DNA from: Tyto alba
Taxonomy: Eukaryota; Chordata; Aves; Strigiformes; Tytonidae
Length of the DNA stretch: 64,000 bases
Direction: 5' to 3'
NCBI RefSeq assembly: GCF_018691265.1
Contig: NW_024881277.1
Span: 9,303,307 to 9,367,306, forward strand
Within the stretch, counting starts at the first letter, position 1, and each line of letters starts with the position of its first letter. The position numbers were made by a program, and so were the translations under genes. This document shows, in pieces, positions 41,940 through 53,345 of the stretch. The notes beneath the pieces are model-generated. The model had not been told where the DNA came from, searched no databases, and saw only the letters and a program-made list of their open reading frames with translations.

Positions 41940-43040
41940 TGCACATCTCCATAGCCCCTACCCCAGGAAGAGCCCTGAGGAATGTGGGAGGGACAGGATC
42001 TCCCTTCCCAGGGGCTGGGGGTCACGTCATGGATATGTGTTTAATGGGCACAGGGCCTGGCCCTTTGCCTTAATGCAACACGTTCAGGTTTACATAGCTC
42101 AGAGCCACCTTTCCCTTGATTTTCTGAAACTGTCATCACTGCCTCCAGATTTCTGCTCTAACAAGACCCTGGGGAGGCTTTATCAACAGTGGCCCTCAGT
42201 GGAAACAATTAAAGCCACAAGAAACTTTGGAGTTTGAATCCAACTTTTTCAGAGGTTTCTTCAGGTTCTTCTCACTGCCTGAGGTTCATGGACTTGTCAC
42301 CAAACCCCTCTTGAGGGGTCATTAAACTACCTTGGGCTGTTGCTGTGGTGCTGAGCTGGGCCGGCTCCTGGGCCGGAGGGAGCTCCTGGCAAGTGGGCAG
42401 CGCTGCAGAGAGACAGCTCTGCCCAGGAGCAGCTCCTCTGCAAAGCGCAGCAGGGCTGGGGGCACTGCCTGCAGGCACCCAGGGCAGAGCAGCGAGGCAC
42501 ACACAGCTTCAAGGCAGCCTGGGCTGGGAGGCTGCTGAGAGCTCCGAGGAGGAGAAAGCGTCAGGGCCCTGGCCACAGTAAGTCTGGGGGTGCAGGGCAA
42601 TGCAGCTGCAGCTCGGGGAGGGATCTGGGGAAGGCGGCAGAGCCGCCAGGAATCTGCCTCCTGCCTAGAGGAGGAAGAGGAGGAGGAGGAGGAGGAGGAG
42701 GAGGATCTGCTCCCGAGCAGGGCTTCCCTGGTGCCCCCTGCGAGGGCCAGGGCATGAGGGCTGCCTTCTGGCGGGGCCGGCTGCAGGGGTGTGCAGCCGG
42801 GTGTGCAGGCAGGGGTGCCCAGGGCTGTCCTTCCCAGCAGGGTCCCTGCACCCCAGGGGGCTGTGTGCTGGGGCAGGGACTCTGCTGCCTGCCAGGGTCA
42901 GCACTCAGCCTGCCCGGGGAGCTCCCCATGGCGCTGTGGGGAGAAGCTGTGGGGGGAAGGAGAGACCCCCACCAGGGCAGGCTCCTTCTGCTCTCCAGAG
43001 GCTGCTGCTGTATGGATCGGGGATGCTCACAGCTCCAGCT
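41940..43040 (+). repeat. Inverted duplication, plus-strand arm (OR upstream region)
   Basis: Matches the complement of 57105-58210, with small indels. It contains a (GGA)n run at about 42667-42705 and the proposed 5' exon and donor at 42577. Similarity ends near 43035. Long frames in the GC-rich part (such as that matching 56980-57804 on the minus strand) are not preserved as coding and are not called. Confidence 0.8.
42330..42577 (+). other. Proposed non-coding 5' exon of the plus-strand OR gene
   Basis: GC-rich stretch ending at a strong donor (GGCCACA then GTAAGTCTGG, intron from 42578). The same donor is preserved in the inverted copy (exon end 57558). The acceptor partner would be at 44624, just before the OR start. 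OR genes commonly have a spliced, non-coding 5' exon. The transcription start is not determined. Confidence 0.45.
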
Positions 43041-44624
43041 CATGCCCAGCTCATTTCACAGGGAACTTGTCACAAATATTTTCAGCTCAGAGATATTCTG
43101 TTTGTTCTGTTCTTTCTGGACTCTCTGCTTCCAATTTTCCCTAGCTCCTCATGGTGGGAAAGGAAACTCAGCTGTGCAGATGAGAGCAGGGGCTGACACA
43201 CTTAAGCTTTCACAAAGATATTTAATATGAACCTCAGTAAGTGCCTTCAGCCCCCACCAGCCTACTGAACACACCATCATCACCTTTCCATTTTCATCAG
43301 GTTTGCGTGGGCTGTGCTTTAAGCCCTGCACACACAGAGAGGCTGCAGGGCAGACCTGTGCTCACAGGGGCTGGGATGGGGACTGTGAGCACTGGCAGGG
43401 AGGAAACATGGGCTCAAAGACAGAACTGCCAGCCTGGACAGCTCGAGGCAGTGGAGACGTGGGCAGGGAGGGAGGGAAATGCTAAGGGAAACCCTGCTGC
43501 AGGGCAGACTCCTTCCCTGAGCAACACTCCTCTTGTCTCCTCTGCCACCCAGCACAGCCCTTAGCCCGTGGCTCCTGGCCGTTAGTCACCTCCTGGCCCA
43601 GCAGCCCAGCAGAAGGGATGAAGTGCATCTCTGCTGCCAGGGGCCCAGTTCCCGCTGAGCAGGGCCTGAGGGCGACTGTCCTGCATTGCTGCTGTCTGGG
43701 AGGTGCTGTGCAGAGCTGGCGAAGAGAAAGGCTTTCCTGAGTGCCCGTCTGTCCCTCTCCTTGCCTTGCTCAGATGCCCTTGGTGTTGCTGACAAGCTCT
43801 CTGGGAAGGGGGGTTTCAGCTGCAGAGTCAGGCACAGCTCTTGTGAGCCCTCCTCTGCAGATGTGCCCCCAGCAATGAGGTGTCCCAGCTTTCCTCTAAC
43901 CTGTGAAGCTCTGGGCAATGTAGTCTGTGAGGCTGGGCCAGGAGCTGGCTCTCCCTTAAGAATTTTCCATGGTTCAGGACCCTTGGCTCTCTCCTTGGGG
44001 TGTCCATCCAGCTGTCTGCTGCTTCCAGGGGACTCTGTGAGCCGTGGGTGTCATTGGCTAAAGTGGGGTGCTGAGACTTGGAGAAAGGGTGAGTCATCTG
44101 TTGCTCTGCAGTGGATCCCTCTGCTCTCAGCAGTGTCTGGTTGCTTTTCAGGGTAACAGAGGAGTATAATCACACTTGAACTCAGAAAGATGCAATTCAG
44201 GGCAGCTGGGAACAAGACAGAAAGACAGACCAGCTGCCCTCACTCTGCACTAAGGCACAGAAAATCCTCTTGCCTCACTCGACTCACTCTGATCTCCCTG
44301 AGTGCAGCAGAAAACCCTCTCAGCCTGTCTTCTGCTTTCCCCATTCCTCACCACTGGTAGAGCAAATGCTGACAAGCCCTTCTTGGATAGGGCAGGTTTT
44401 TTTGACAGTCACACAAAGAGCTGACTCCTTGGCAGACAGCATGCAAAAACCCTTCCCCACATGAAATACTTGTCCAGTACCTACCACAGCTCCAGCTACA
44501 GAGCTGAAGGAAGATCTCAAAAAGGGGGTGCCATGTAGTGACAGGGATGGGATAAGGACAGAGGGTGTTGATATTTATGAGAGAAATATACCCTAATGTG
44601 TTGTCATCTTTCCTCCTTGAACAG
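43041..44624 (+). other. Proposed 5' UTR intron of the plus-strand OR gene (3' part)
   Basis: No repeat or coding sequence recognised. It ends in TCATCTTTCCTCCTTGAACAG, a good polypyrimidine tract and AG, 24 bases before the OR start codon. Confidence 0.4.
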
Positions 44625-44647
44625 GCTCATATGTCCAGACAAAGCAA

Positions 44648-45583
44648 ATGTTAAATAACAGATCCATCACCCACTTCCTCCTCCTGGCATTTGCAGACAC
44701 ACGGGAGCTGCAGCTCTTGTACTTCTGGCTCTTCCTGGGCATCTACCTGGCTGCCCTCCTGGGCAACGGCCTCATCATCACCGCCATCGCCTGCGACCAC
44801 CACCTCCACACCCCCATGTACTTCTTCCTCCTCAACCTCTCCCTCCTCGACCTGGGCTCCATCTCCACCACTCTCCCCAAAGCCATGTTAAATTTACTAA
44901 CAGACACCAGGGATATCTCTTACTTGGGATGTGCTGCACAAGTATTTCTGTTTCTATTTTTGTTAACATCAGAGTTTTCTCTTCTCACCATCATGGCCTA
45001 TGACCGTTACGTTGCCATCTGCCAACCCCTGCACTACGGGACCCTCCTGGGCAGCAGAGCTTGTGTCCACATGGCAGCAGCTGCCTGGGGCACTGGGCTG
45101 TTCAATTCTCTCCTTCACACTGCCAACACATTTTCCCTACCAATCTGCCAGGGAATTGCTGTGGACCAATTCTTCTGTGAAATCCCCCATATCCTCAAGC
45201 TCTCCTGCTCAGATTCCTACCTCAGGGAAGTTGGACTTATCATGGTTAGTGCCTGTTTAGTATTTGGCTGTTTTCTTTTCATCGTGCTGTCCTATGTACA
45301 GATATTCCGGGCTGTGCTGAGGATCCCCTCTGAGCAGGGACAGCACAAAGCCTTTGCCACGTGCCTCCCTCACCTGGCCGTGGTCTCCCTGTTTGTCAGC
45401 ACTGCCATCTTTGCCTACCTGAAGCCCCCCTCCATCTCCTCCCCATCTCTGGACCTGGTGGTGTCATTTCTGTACTCAGTGGTGCCTTCAGCAGTGAACC
45501 CCCTCATCTACAGTATGAGGAACCAGGAGATCAAGGATGCACTGAAGAAGCTGATTCAGTTAGCTTCCTCTCAGAGGCAATAA
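44648..45583 (+). CDS. Olfactory receptor, OR14-like, intact
   Basis: 311-residue seven-helix odorant receptor in one exon. An N-glycosylation site NRS lies at residues 4-6. Class II OR hallmarks: GN in helix 1 (39-40), LHTPMYFFL at intracellular loop 1, MAYDRYVAICQPLHY at the end of helix 3 (116-130), Cys 95 for the disulphide to loop 2, KAFATCLPHL at the start of helix 6 (234-243) and PLIYSMRNQE in helix 7 (285-294). It should couple to the olfactory G protein in sensory cilia. Length and start fit the family. A seven-codon upstream frame from ATG 44631 overlaps the start codon. The protein is very similar to that at 54589-55551, and its upstream region is duplicated there in inverted form. 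OR14-like is my best group; the exact subfamily is not resolved. Confidence 0.92.
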   Translation: MLNNRSITHFLLLAFADTRELQLLYFWLFLGIYLAALLGNGLIITAIACDHHLHTPMYFFLLNLSLLDLGSISTTLPKAMLNLLTDTRDISYLGCAAQVFLFLFLLTSEFSLLTIMAYDRYVAICQPLHYGTLLGSRACVHMAAAAWGTGLFNSLLHTANTFSLPICQGIAVDQFFCEIPHILKLSCSDSYLREVGLIMVSACLVFGCFLFIVLSYVQIFRAVLRIPSEQGQHKAFATCLPHLAVVSLFVSTAIFAYLKPPSISSPSLDLVVSFLYSVVPSAVNPLIYSMRNQEIKDALKKLIQLASSQRQ

Positions 45584-47214
45584 AGTGCCTTTGTTTTTTT
45601 CAGAAGTGTTTCAAATTCATCTCTGAAACCTACCGTACATTGATCATTTTATTTGTCTAAATCTTTTTTTTTCTAGAAATATCTGCAGTAACTCTTCTTC
45701 CTCAGAAACATGAACCAGCCTCTCTGACCCAGAGACCTTTGTGCGTGTGTCTGGTAGGACAGTACAGCTGGCCTCCCTGTGCAACATAACCATAATAAAA
45801 GGGATTTTCTTAGTACTGATTCTGGAGGTTGGTTTCTTCTTCCAAAGCTGAGGTCAGGAACAGGCTGAAGGAAATTGCCCCTCTGAGTGTGCTGCTGTGC
45901 TTGGGTTCTCCAGGGGTTCAGGGCAGGAGGGCATGGGGGGATGTGTTAGGGAATAGGCCTGTGCTGCCCCTTCACGTGGGGGTGCCCAGTGCAATGGCAA
46001 TGATGGCTGATCCATGGGGATCTCCCTGGGACCATCTCCCCTGTGGTTTTCAGCCACCACTGCCCTGCAGAGCAGCACCGCCAGCTCAGGGCCGTGCCTG
46101 AGGTGACATCCCGCTGACAAGAGCAGACCTATTTCTGGAGGCACCAGTTTGGGCAGCTTTTCTCTGGCTGGCACAACAGGAGCTGCCTGGGGAGCCCCCA
46201 GTGCAGGAGTCTTGTGCTGGGGAGAGGGACGGGCACAGAGGGGCTGCCAGCACTGGGCAATCAGGATCTTGGAGAGAAGAGCAGCAGAGAGAGGGAGACG
46301 CTGGCCTGTGTCTGCTCATGCCATGGCTGGCCCCAGCCCTGGGGCTGATGGGGAGGCTGAGAGCCCTCTGTGCCCCAGGAGCTGCTGTGACCTTCCGAGG
46401 GGCTGGGGCTGTGGGGTGAGTGCCCAGAGCTCTGCAGCACCCCCCAGCCTATCTCGCTGGTCATTTCCAGCACTGGCTGCTCACCCAGGTTTATGGGTGA
46501 GCGTTGCTGCTAAACCATCTCCATCCTCCTGCTGGTCTCAGTGCCTGTATGGGGGGACCAGCCATCCCTTCCCAGGCCTCTCTCCTGGCCCAGACCCTGG
46601 CAGACCCCAGAGAAGGGCTGTCTGTGAATCCCCACATGGGACATCAGCTGGGGCTGGGAAAGTGTTGGATACTGGGGGAGCCTGCAAATTGTATATTATG
46701 AGATTATGTCTTGCTGGGGCTATGGGGGGGACAATGAACTGATTGCTCTCACTGGCATCATAATGGGGGGAACTTGCCGTGCCAACAAGCAGGCTGGGGG
46801 TGTACAAGAAGCTGGGAGCGGACACAACTGGGACACCTGACCTCAGCTGACCAAAGGGACAGTCCATACTTCTATGACATTGTGCTCAGCAATCAAAACT
46901 ACAGGGAAGCAGGAAGGGGAGATGTTTGTAGTGACAGCGCTGGTCTTCCCAAATAACCACTGTGTATGATGAAGCCCTGCTTTCCTGGAGATGCCTGAAC
47001 ACCTGCATGCCTGTGAGAAGTAGTGAATGAATTTCTTTATTGTGTTTGTCACTTGCACACAGCTTTGTTTTATGTATTAAACTGTCTTTACCTCAACCCA
47101 TTATTTTTCTCACTTTCACCCTTCCTATTTTCTCCCCCATCCCACTGGGGAGGAGTGAGTGAGTGGCTGTGTGAGCCTAAGCAGTCTATTGTGATTAATC
47201 CACAACATCTCAGC

Positions 47215-47475
47215 CTCTCTAGATCTCCCTGGATGGCAACTCTGCCCTCCAGTGTATTGGCCCTTACTTCCACAATTCAGTGGCATCTTCAAACTTAGTG
47301 AAAGTGCACTCTTTCAGTTCTTCCATGTCCTTGGTAAAGATGTTTGCCGGGACAGATTCCAGGGTGAACACTTGCAGTATTCCATGTGTTACTGATCTGC
47401 CTGCAGAGAAAAATTCATTCACCATGAACTTCTGAACCCCTCCATCAAACCAGCCATCCACAATGTAATGTCCTT
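47215..47475 (-). mobile_element. LINE RT fragment, CR1-like (minus sense)
   Basis: The minus-strand frame aligns in layout with the CR1 RT region after the catalytic palm ([15 protein letters not shown], then TKDMEELKECTFTKFEDATE), but is diverged. It is followed at once by a plus-sense CR1 piece of the same region. Confidence 0.5.
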
Positions 47476-47479
47476 ACTT

Positions 47480-48530
47480 GGGCATCTGGCCAGGACCAAC
47501 GAGTGGTGGTGAATGGCGTTCAATCCAGATGGTGGCCGGTCACAAGTGCTGTTTCCCAGGGATCAGTATTGGGGCCAGTTCTCATTAATATCTTTATCAG
47601 TGATCTGGATGAGGGGATTAAGTCCACCATCAGTAAGTTTGCATGCAACACCAAGTTGTTCTGGAGTGTTGATGTGCTGGAGGCTAGGAAGGCTCTACAG
47701 AGGGGTCTGGACAGGCTGGAGTGATGGACAAAGGCCGATTGTATGATGTTCAAGAAGACTCAGTGTCGGGGCCAGCACTTCGGGCACAACAACCCGATGC
47801 AAATCTACAGGCTGGCGGAAGAGTGGCTGGAAAGCTGCACAGCAGAAAAGAACCTGGGTGTGTTGGTCAACAGCTGGTTGAAAATGAGCGAACAGAGTGC
47901 CCAGGTGGTCAAGAAAGCCAATAGCACCCTGCCTTGTATCAGAAATGCTGTGGCCAGCAGGATTAGGGCAGTGATCATCCCTCTGTACTCGGCACTGTGA
48001 GGCTGCACCTTGAATACTGGGATCAGTTTTGGGCCCCTCATTACAAGAAAGACATTGAGGTGCTGCAGTGTGACCAAAGAAGCATAATGAATCTGGTGAA
48101 GGGTCTAGAGCACAGGTCTTATCAGGAGCAACTGTGAGAATTGGGGTGTTTAGAGTAGAGAAATGCAAGCTCAGGAGCACCCTTATCGGTCTGTACAACT
48201 ACCTGAAAGGAGGTTGCAGTGAGGTCTGGGCCAGTTTCTTTTCTTATGTAACAAGTGAAAGGACAGGAGGAAATGACTTCAAGTTGCGCCAGGGGAGGTT
48301 TAGATTGAATACGAGGAAACATTTCTTTACTGGAAGGGTTATAAAGCATTGGAAAAGGCTGCCCAGGAAAGTGGTTGTGTCACCATTGTTGGAGGTGCTT
48401 AAAAGACATGTAGATATGGCACATAGGGCCAGCGTTTAGTGGTGGGCTTGGCAGTGTTAGTTTAATGGCTGGATTTGATGACCTTAAGAATATGTTCCAA
48501 CCTAAATGATTCTATGATTCTGTGACTGAC
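47480..48530 (+). mobile_element. CR1 LINE, RT end to 3' terminus (plus sense)
   Basis: Translated pieces include [39 protein letters not shown] and [19 protein letters not shown], all standard CR1 ORF2 segments, then the 3' UTR ending AAATGATTCTATGATTCT. Frameshifts and stops are present (the catalytic-region ADDTK is ACNTK). Confidence 0.85.
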
Positions 48531-48629
48531 TGGGAAAATGGGGAGTGAGGCATGGCCTGTTTAATGTGCCTCACATTTATGGAGCTCCTCTATGGGACAG
48601 GCAACAGTTTAGGTTGGTGCTTGTCATAA

Positions 48630-48724
48630 AATCACAGAATGGTTTGGATTGGAAGGGACCTTTGCAGGTCATCTGGTTCCAGCCTCCCTGTCTTGATGAT
48701 TAACTTCTATTAGTTCTTTTTCTT

Positions 48725-48755
<31 letters not shown>

Positions 48756-48757
48756 CT
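48630..48757 (-). mobile_element. CR1 3' tail (minus sense) and T-rich tract
   Basis: Complement of a CR1 3' end (AATCACAGAATGGTTTGG, GGGACCTTTGCAGGTCAT), followed at 48720-48757 by an almost pure T tract. Counterpart of 30276-30390 in block 1. Confidence 0.65.
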
Positions 48758-50955
48758 GATTATTCAGTGTTTTTAAGACTTGTCAAAGAAAAACAGCAAG
48801 TGCACCAAAAGAGATATTGAGTGAATTGCCAGTGAAAACCAGGTGAGCTACCCCCATGCCTGTGTGTTCCTGGCAAGGAGTCTGTCCTGAGAAGGGGATC
48901 CAGCCTCTGCCACTCTCTGGAGAGGGAAATCAGCAGTGCCCATGCCTCCTGGGGACACAAAAGGAGACTTTTACAAGAGCAGCCTTCATGTGAACTGCTT
49001 TGGAAGGGCTACTTGAGGATCGCTTACATTGCAAATACTGATTGAATTGACATTGCCCAGCATGTCTACAAAGCAAGCAGAGTGCTACATTGCAGTAATT
49101 TACACTTAATTAATTCACTTTGCTTTGTTTCTTTCTTTCTTTCAGGTACTGCTACTCTTAGGGAAATCATGCTAACATCTGAAGGATTCTTGACAGAAGC
49201 CTCATGGTGTTTACATCTCAGGGAATGAGATGGCAGAGGCCAAGGGAAGGAAAGGTTGGACACTCATCAGGGATTTAGCAAACCAAAATGTGCTCCCCTC
49301 TTCCCAGCACCATACCCTCCTTATCGAGAGAGGTGAGAAACTCTGCAAACTAGATCTGGACTCACAGTTGTGTAACTTATGCCTAGTTGAAAAAGGTGTT
49401 TTCATGCAAGATCACATTTTGAGATTTCATCTGAGCCCAAAGCATTTAAATTCACACTACCTCCATCTTCATTCAGATGCTGCGTGATGTGTGAAAGAGC
49501 TGTTCTGTATCTCCAGGCAGGATGGGCAAAAATATGATGCCTTAACTGGAAATTATACCCTTGCCAGCAATGTGAATGCAGCAGGCTGGAGCCAAGAGGC
49601 CCAAGAAACAAATTTCCCTAGGACCAGCTAATGAAACATCCCGTAGGCTATGGGACTTCCTTTCTGCTGATAAAGAATTTGTAAATCCAGATGATACAGC
49701 TTCAAATATTTTTTGTTTCTCTTTGAAACTTGTCTCTCAGCACTGAGGTATTTAGACTGTATTGTTACTTTAAAAGTCTGGTTTTGAAAAACTAGCCCAG
49801 TGTGTGGAGATTTTTAGTGTCTAATTCAAGGAGGTGATGGGGGTTATACTCTGGGTAATCTCCTATAGGGTTCTGTCATGAGTTTTGCTGAATCCTGATG
49901 ATTTCCTTGCCTGAGTCTACTTTCTAGAGAAGCCTCACCTGGAGTTGAAAGTACTCAGGGTTGTCAGGAAAGGCAGGCCTTGCCACAACAGATTCCAGCC
50001 TTTCCAGCAGTTCAGAAGTTGCAGCCTGATTTGAGAACTAGCTTAGCAATGCTTCCTCCCTGCAGTGCCTGGGGAGAGCTGAGCTGTGCCTGGGTCTCTG
50101 AAGGAATTATTGGTGCTATAAGCTCCAGGTCACAGTGCAGAACAGGGGACATATTTTTGCTGCTGGCATGTCAATCTCAAGATGTGGTGAGAAAAAGGCA
50201 AGGGCAGAGCAGGGCATTAGATCTGAGTCAGGGTTTGCAGAGAGATCACGGAAGGGAAGATGTGGTGGGGTAGAGGCAGAGAGTGAGGCCCCAGGTCTTT
50301 GTTCCCAGGCACCGTCAACACAGGGGCCAACCCTTCATGCTGAGCATTGCAGATGGGTGCTGGATGTCCCGAGTCAGGGAACTGCTGATTTTGCTGTGGG
50401 TATTTGTGCAGGGAAAGTGTCTGAGTGAGAGCTGAGTCTCAGCCCTGTCTTGTGCTGCACAGGTCCCCAACCCATCTCCCTCCTTCCCCAGATACCCTGA
50501 GACCCAGTAACTTCCAGCAGAGATGCTGGGGAGGGGCTGGTGGTGCTGAGTTCCAGCTGGGCTGGGCTGTGTTGGAGCCAGCCCTGGCACTCACCCACCT
50601 CAGCTGGGATGGGGGAAAAGTCAGACCAGGGTCTGTGGGTCCATATCACCTGAGCCCTTCTCCTCCCACAGGGCTCTGTCCTTTCTCAGCTTTCTCCTTT
50701 TTCTCTCCCTTCCTCACCATTCCACAAGCTCAGACCCTCAGCTTTCTGACATGGACTCTCACTCATCCAGTGGGGAGGGCTGGGGGCTTTACTCATCCTT
50801 GTCAGCTCTGATAAAGCTGTTTGTCTTCCTCTCTTCCAGAAGACAAACATTCTCTGCTGGGAGGTGGGTTTGACAACACTGAGAGCACCATGTATTTCAA
50901 GGAGCACAGCTGGTGAGGCTGCTTCTCAGGCAGGCACTTTCCCTGGCTGTGCCCT

Positions 50956-51985
50956 CAGGCATGTCCCGGGCATCGCCCATGGCCCTGAGCCTGCTACTCT
51001 CCCACCTCAGCCCCAGGCACCCCCGGGACACCCCTCCCAGTGCCCGGCAGTGCTGAGCAGGGAGCCCTGCGAGCACAGCTGGCTGTGCCAGGTCCTGCTG
51101 CTGGGCTGGATGTACAGGGGGGCAGCCCCAAATCCCTGGGGACCCTGTGCCGAGGAGGTGAGCATGGGGAGTGAGTGGTCCTCACTGGCATTTTCCTTCC
51201 TCCCTGCACAAAGTCTCTCATGAGATTTCTGGTTGATACACATTTATAATTTTCTTTAATTTCTTTTTTTTTTCTCTTTGTTTCTCACCTTTTCTTTTAC
51301 TGTCTCACACACAGTGTGGTATCAAGCATCCTTTGTCATGATCCCATTGAACACTCCCTTTGTCTGAGCTGGAAGCTCCTGACCTGCTCCTTGTCAATGC
51401 AAGAACTTGGCCTGCTCAGGGCAGGAATGCTCTCCTCAGAAGGGCAGCATTTCTGAGAGCTGAGACCACTCACCCAGCACTGTGCTCAGCCTTCTCCCAG
51501 TTTGAGAAAGGACATCTGCCTTGATCTTTTCACAGAAACAATTTATTTCATATCATGGCACTGGTTTTCCTTGGAAGAGCACAGAGGATCTCAGTTCTAA
51601 ACAGCTATTCTGGTCATGTTGAGAATCCCCCGAGCACAGGAAAGCAGGATCTCAAAATGTGAGCAAATGCACATGATGTTTGCATTCCAGCATGAGGAAG
51701 AGGCAGCTCCATGGGGCAAGTCAGCCCTGTGGTCAGAGGGACTGCTCTTGGGACAAGTGGGTCTGTTGTCTTGCAGAACCCAGGTCCCTTAATTTAGTTT
51801 AAGGAGAGAGAAAAATAGACTATGAACAAAGGAAAATAGATGAGATTTGTTTGTTTTTTTTTTTTTTTTGTAACCTTTTTAATCAGTAATGTCCATCACA
51901 GTTCTTTTACTTAGTGTGGAAATGCAGTTGTTCTGTCACAGGCCTCCTTCCTGGCAAGTCGGGGAAGAAAGAGAAACAAAGCTGT
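50956..51985. other. Unassigned sequence between OR flank and OR pseudogene
   Basis: Contains T-rich runs (about 51255-51285 and 51855-51871) and no recognised gene. The frame at 50864-51223 shows no family motif. Confidence 0.4.
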
Positions 51986-52923
51986 ATGGAAAAATGGGAA
52001 GAGGAGAATCAGACATCACCCACGAAGTTCCTGCTGAGGGCAATGGGGAATGTGCCCTCACTCCAGACTCCACTCTTCCTCCTGTCACTCATCATGACTG
52101 TGATTGGGCACATCCTCATCGCTGTTTTGGTGGTGTCAGAGCAGCATCTGCACACCCCCACGTACTTCTTCTGGGGCAATCTGCCCTCCTTGGAGACCTG
52201 CTACAGCTCCACCCTCCTGCCCCGGCTGCTGGCCAGCTTGCTGAATGGGGACGGGACCATTTCTGCTCACAGCTGTATGGCTCAGCTCCACTGCTCTGGC
52301 TGCTTTGCAACTGCCGAGTGTTACCTGCGGGCCATGATGGCCTATGATTGGTATCTGGGCACGTGCCAGCCCCTGCTCTATGCAGGCTTCATGACCTGGA
52401 AGGTCTGCCTTCAGCTGGTGGTTGCACCTTGGCTATGTTGGTGTGTGCAACAGCCCCAGTCTTCTTATCCCAAATGAAGTTCTGTGGCCTCAGGGCAACT
52501 GACCACTTGTTCTGTGACCTCTCTGCTGGAGATTGCCTGCAGTGGCACCAGCGTGGTCACACTCACATCCTTCATCTTGTCTTTCCTGAGCGTTGTCTTC
52601 CCCTTCCTGTTTGCTTTTGCGTCCCATGTGTGCATCATAGCTGCCATCCTGAGGATCCCATCCAGCATGGGCAGCAGAAGACCTTCTCTTCCCACTCCTC
52701 TCCCCTCATTGTCATCTCTCTTTTCTCCTGCACCCTCCTCACTGTCTACCTGCTGCCCAGAACAGCCCCGCTGAGGCAGCTCAACAAAGTGCTCTCCCTC
52801 TTCTGCCACTGTCCTCACGCCCCTGGTCAATCCCCTCGTCTACAGCCTGCAGAACAGGGAGGTCAGGGAGGACCTGAGGAAAGCTCTCAGGAAAGACAAG
52901 GCCTGCACTCAGGGTGCACAATA
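51986..52923 (+). pseudogene. Olfactory receptor pseudogene, OR6/OR11-like
   Basis: Starts MEKWEEENQT with an N-glycosylation site and continues GNVPSLQTPLFLLSL, LHTPTYFFWGNL and MMAYDWYLGTCQPLLY. The conserved DRY is DWY. The frame breaks near 52440-52480 (FLSQMKFCGLRATDHLFCDL is in a second frame) and again near 52520 (SFILSFLSVVFPFLFAFASH in a third). A last frame carries NREVREDLRKAL and ends at TAA 52921-52923. At least three frameshifts, a shortened helix 1 and the lost Arg make it non-functional. It differs clearly from the OR14-like genes around it; the subgroup assignment is approximate. Confidence 0.85.
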
Positions 52924-53094
52924 ATGTTCCACCTGCAGGGATGAATGCTTTGTGCTTCTGTTTTATCTCAGTAGGGAGGCCTTGGGCAGGCCTATGGTGT
53001 CCAATGCCGCAAACATTGTTTTAGTAGGGTGTGATATTGAGCACGTTTGTGGGATGGGAAAGGTCGAGAGGAAGACATTTCCTTTTAGAGAGTT

Positions 53095-53345
53095 CATAGG
53101 ATCAGAATCAGAATGGTTTGGGTTCGAGGGGACCTTTAGAGGTCACCTGGTCCAATCCCCCTGCAATGAGCAGGGACATCTTCAACTAGAGCTGGTTCAT
53201 CAGAGCCCTGTCCAACCTGACCTCGAATTATTCCAGGCATGGGGCATCTATCATCATTCTGGACAATGTGTTCCAGGGTTTCACCAATCTCATTGTAAAA
53301 ACTTTCTGCCTTATATCTAGTCTGAATCTGTTCTCTTTTAGTTCA
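53095..53345 (-). mobile_element. CR1 LINE 3' end (minus sense)
   Basis: Complement of a CR1 3' end: ATCAGAATGGTTTGGGTTCG, GGTCACCTGGTCCAATCCCC and CAGAGCCCTGTCCAACCTGA, then the more internal GTGTTCCAGGGTTTCACC segment. 5' truncated. Confidence 0.85.

Larger units (their letters stand above)
45395..50955 (+). repeat. OR 3'-flank duplication, block 2
   Basis: Counterpart of 28420-32589. It includes the 3' end of the intact OR gene and about 5.4 kb of flank, of which 46725-48410 is absent from block 1. At 50945-50960 it keeps the sequence that in block 1 is interrupted by an ERV LTR. Confidence 0.8.
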
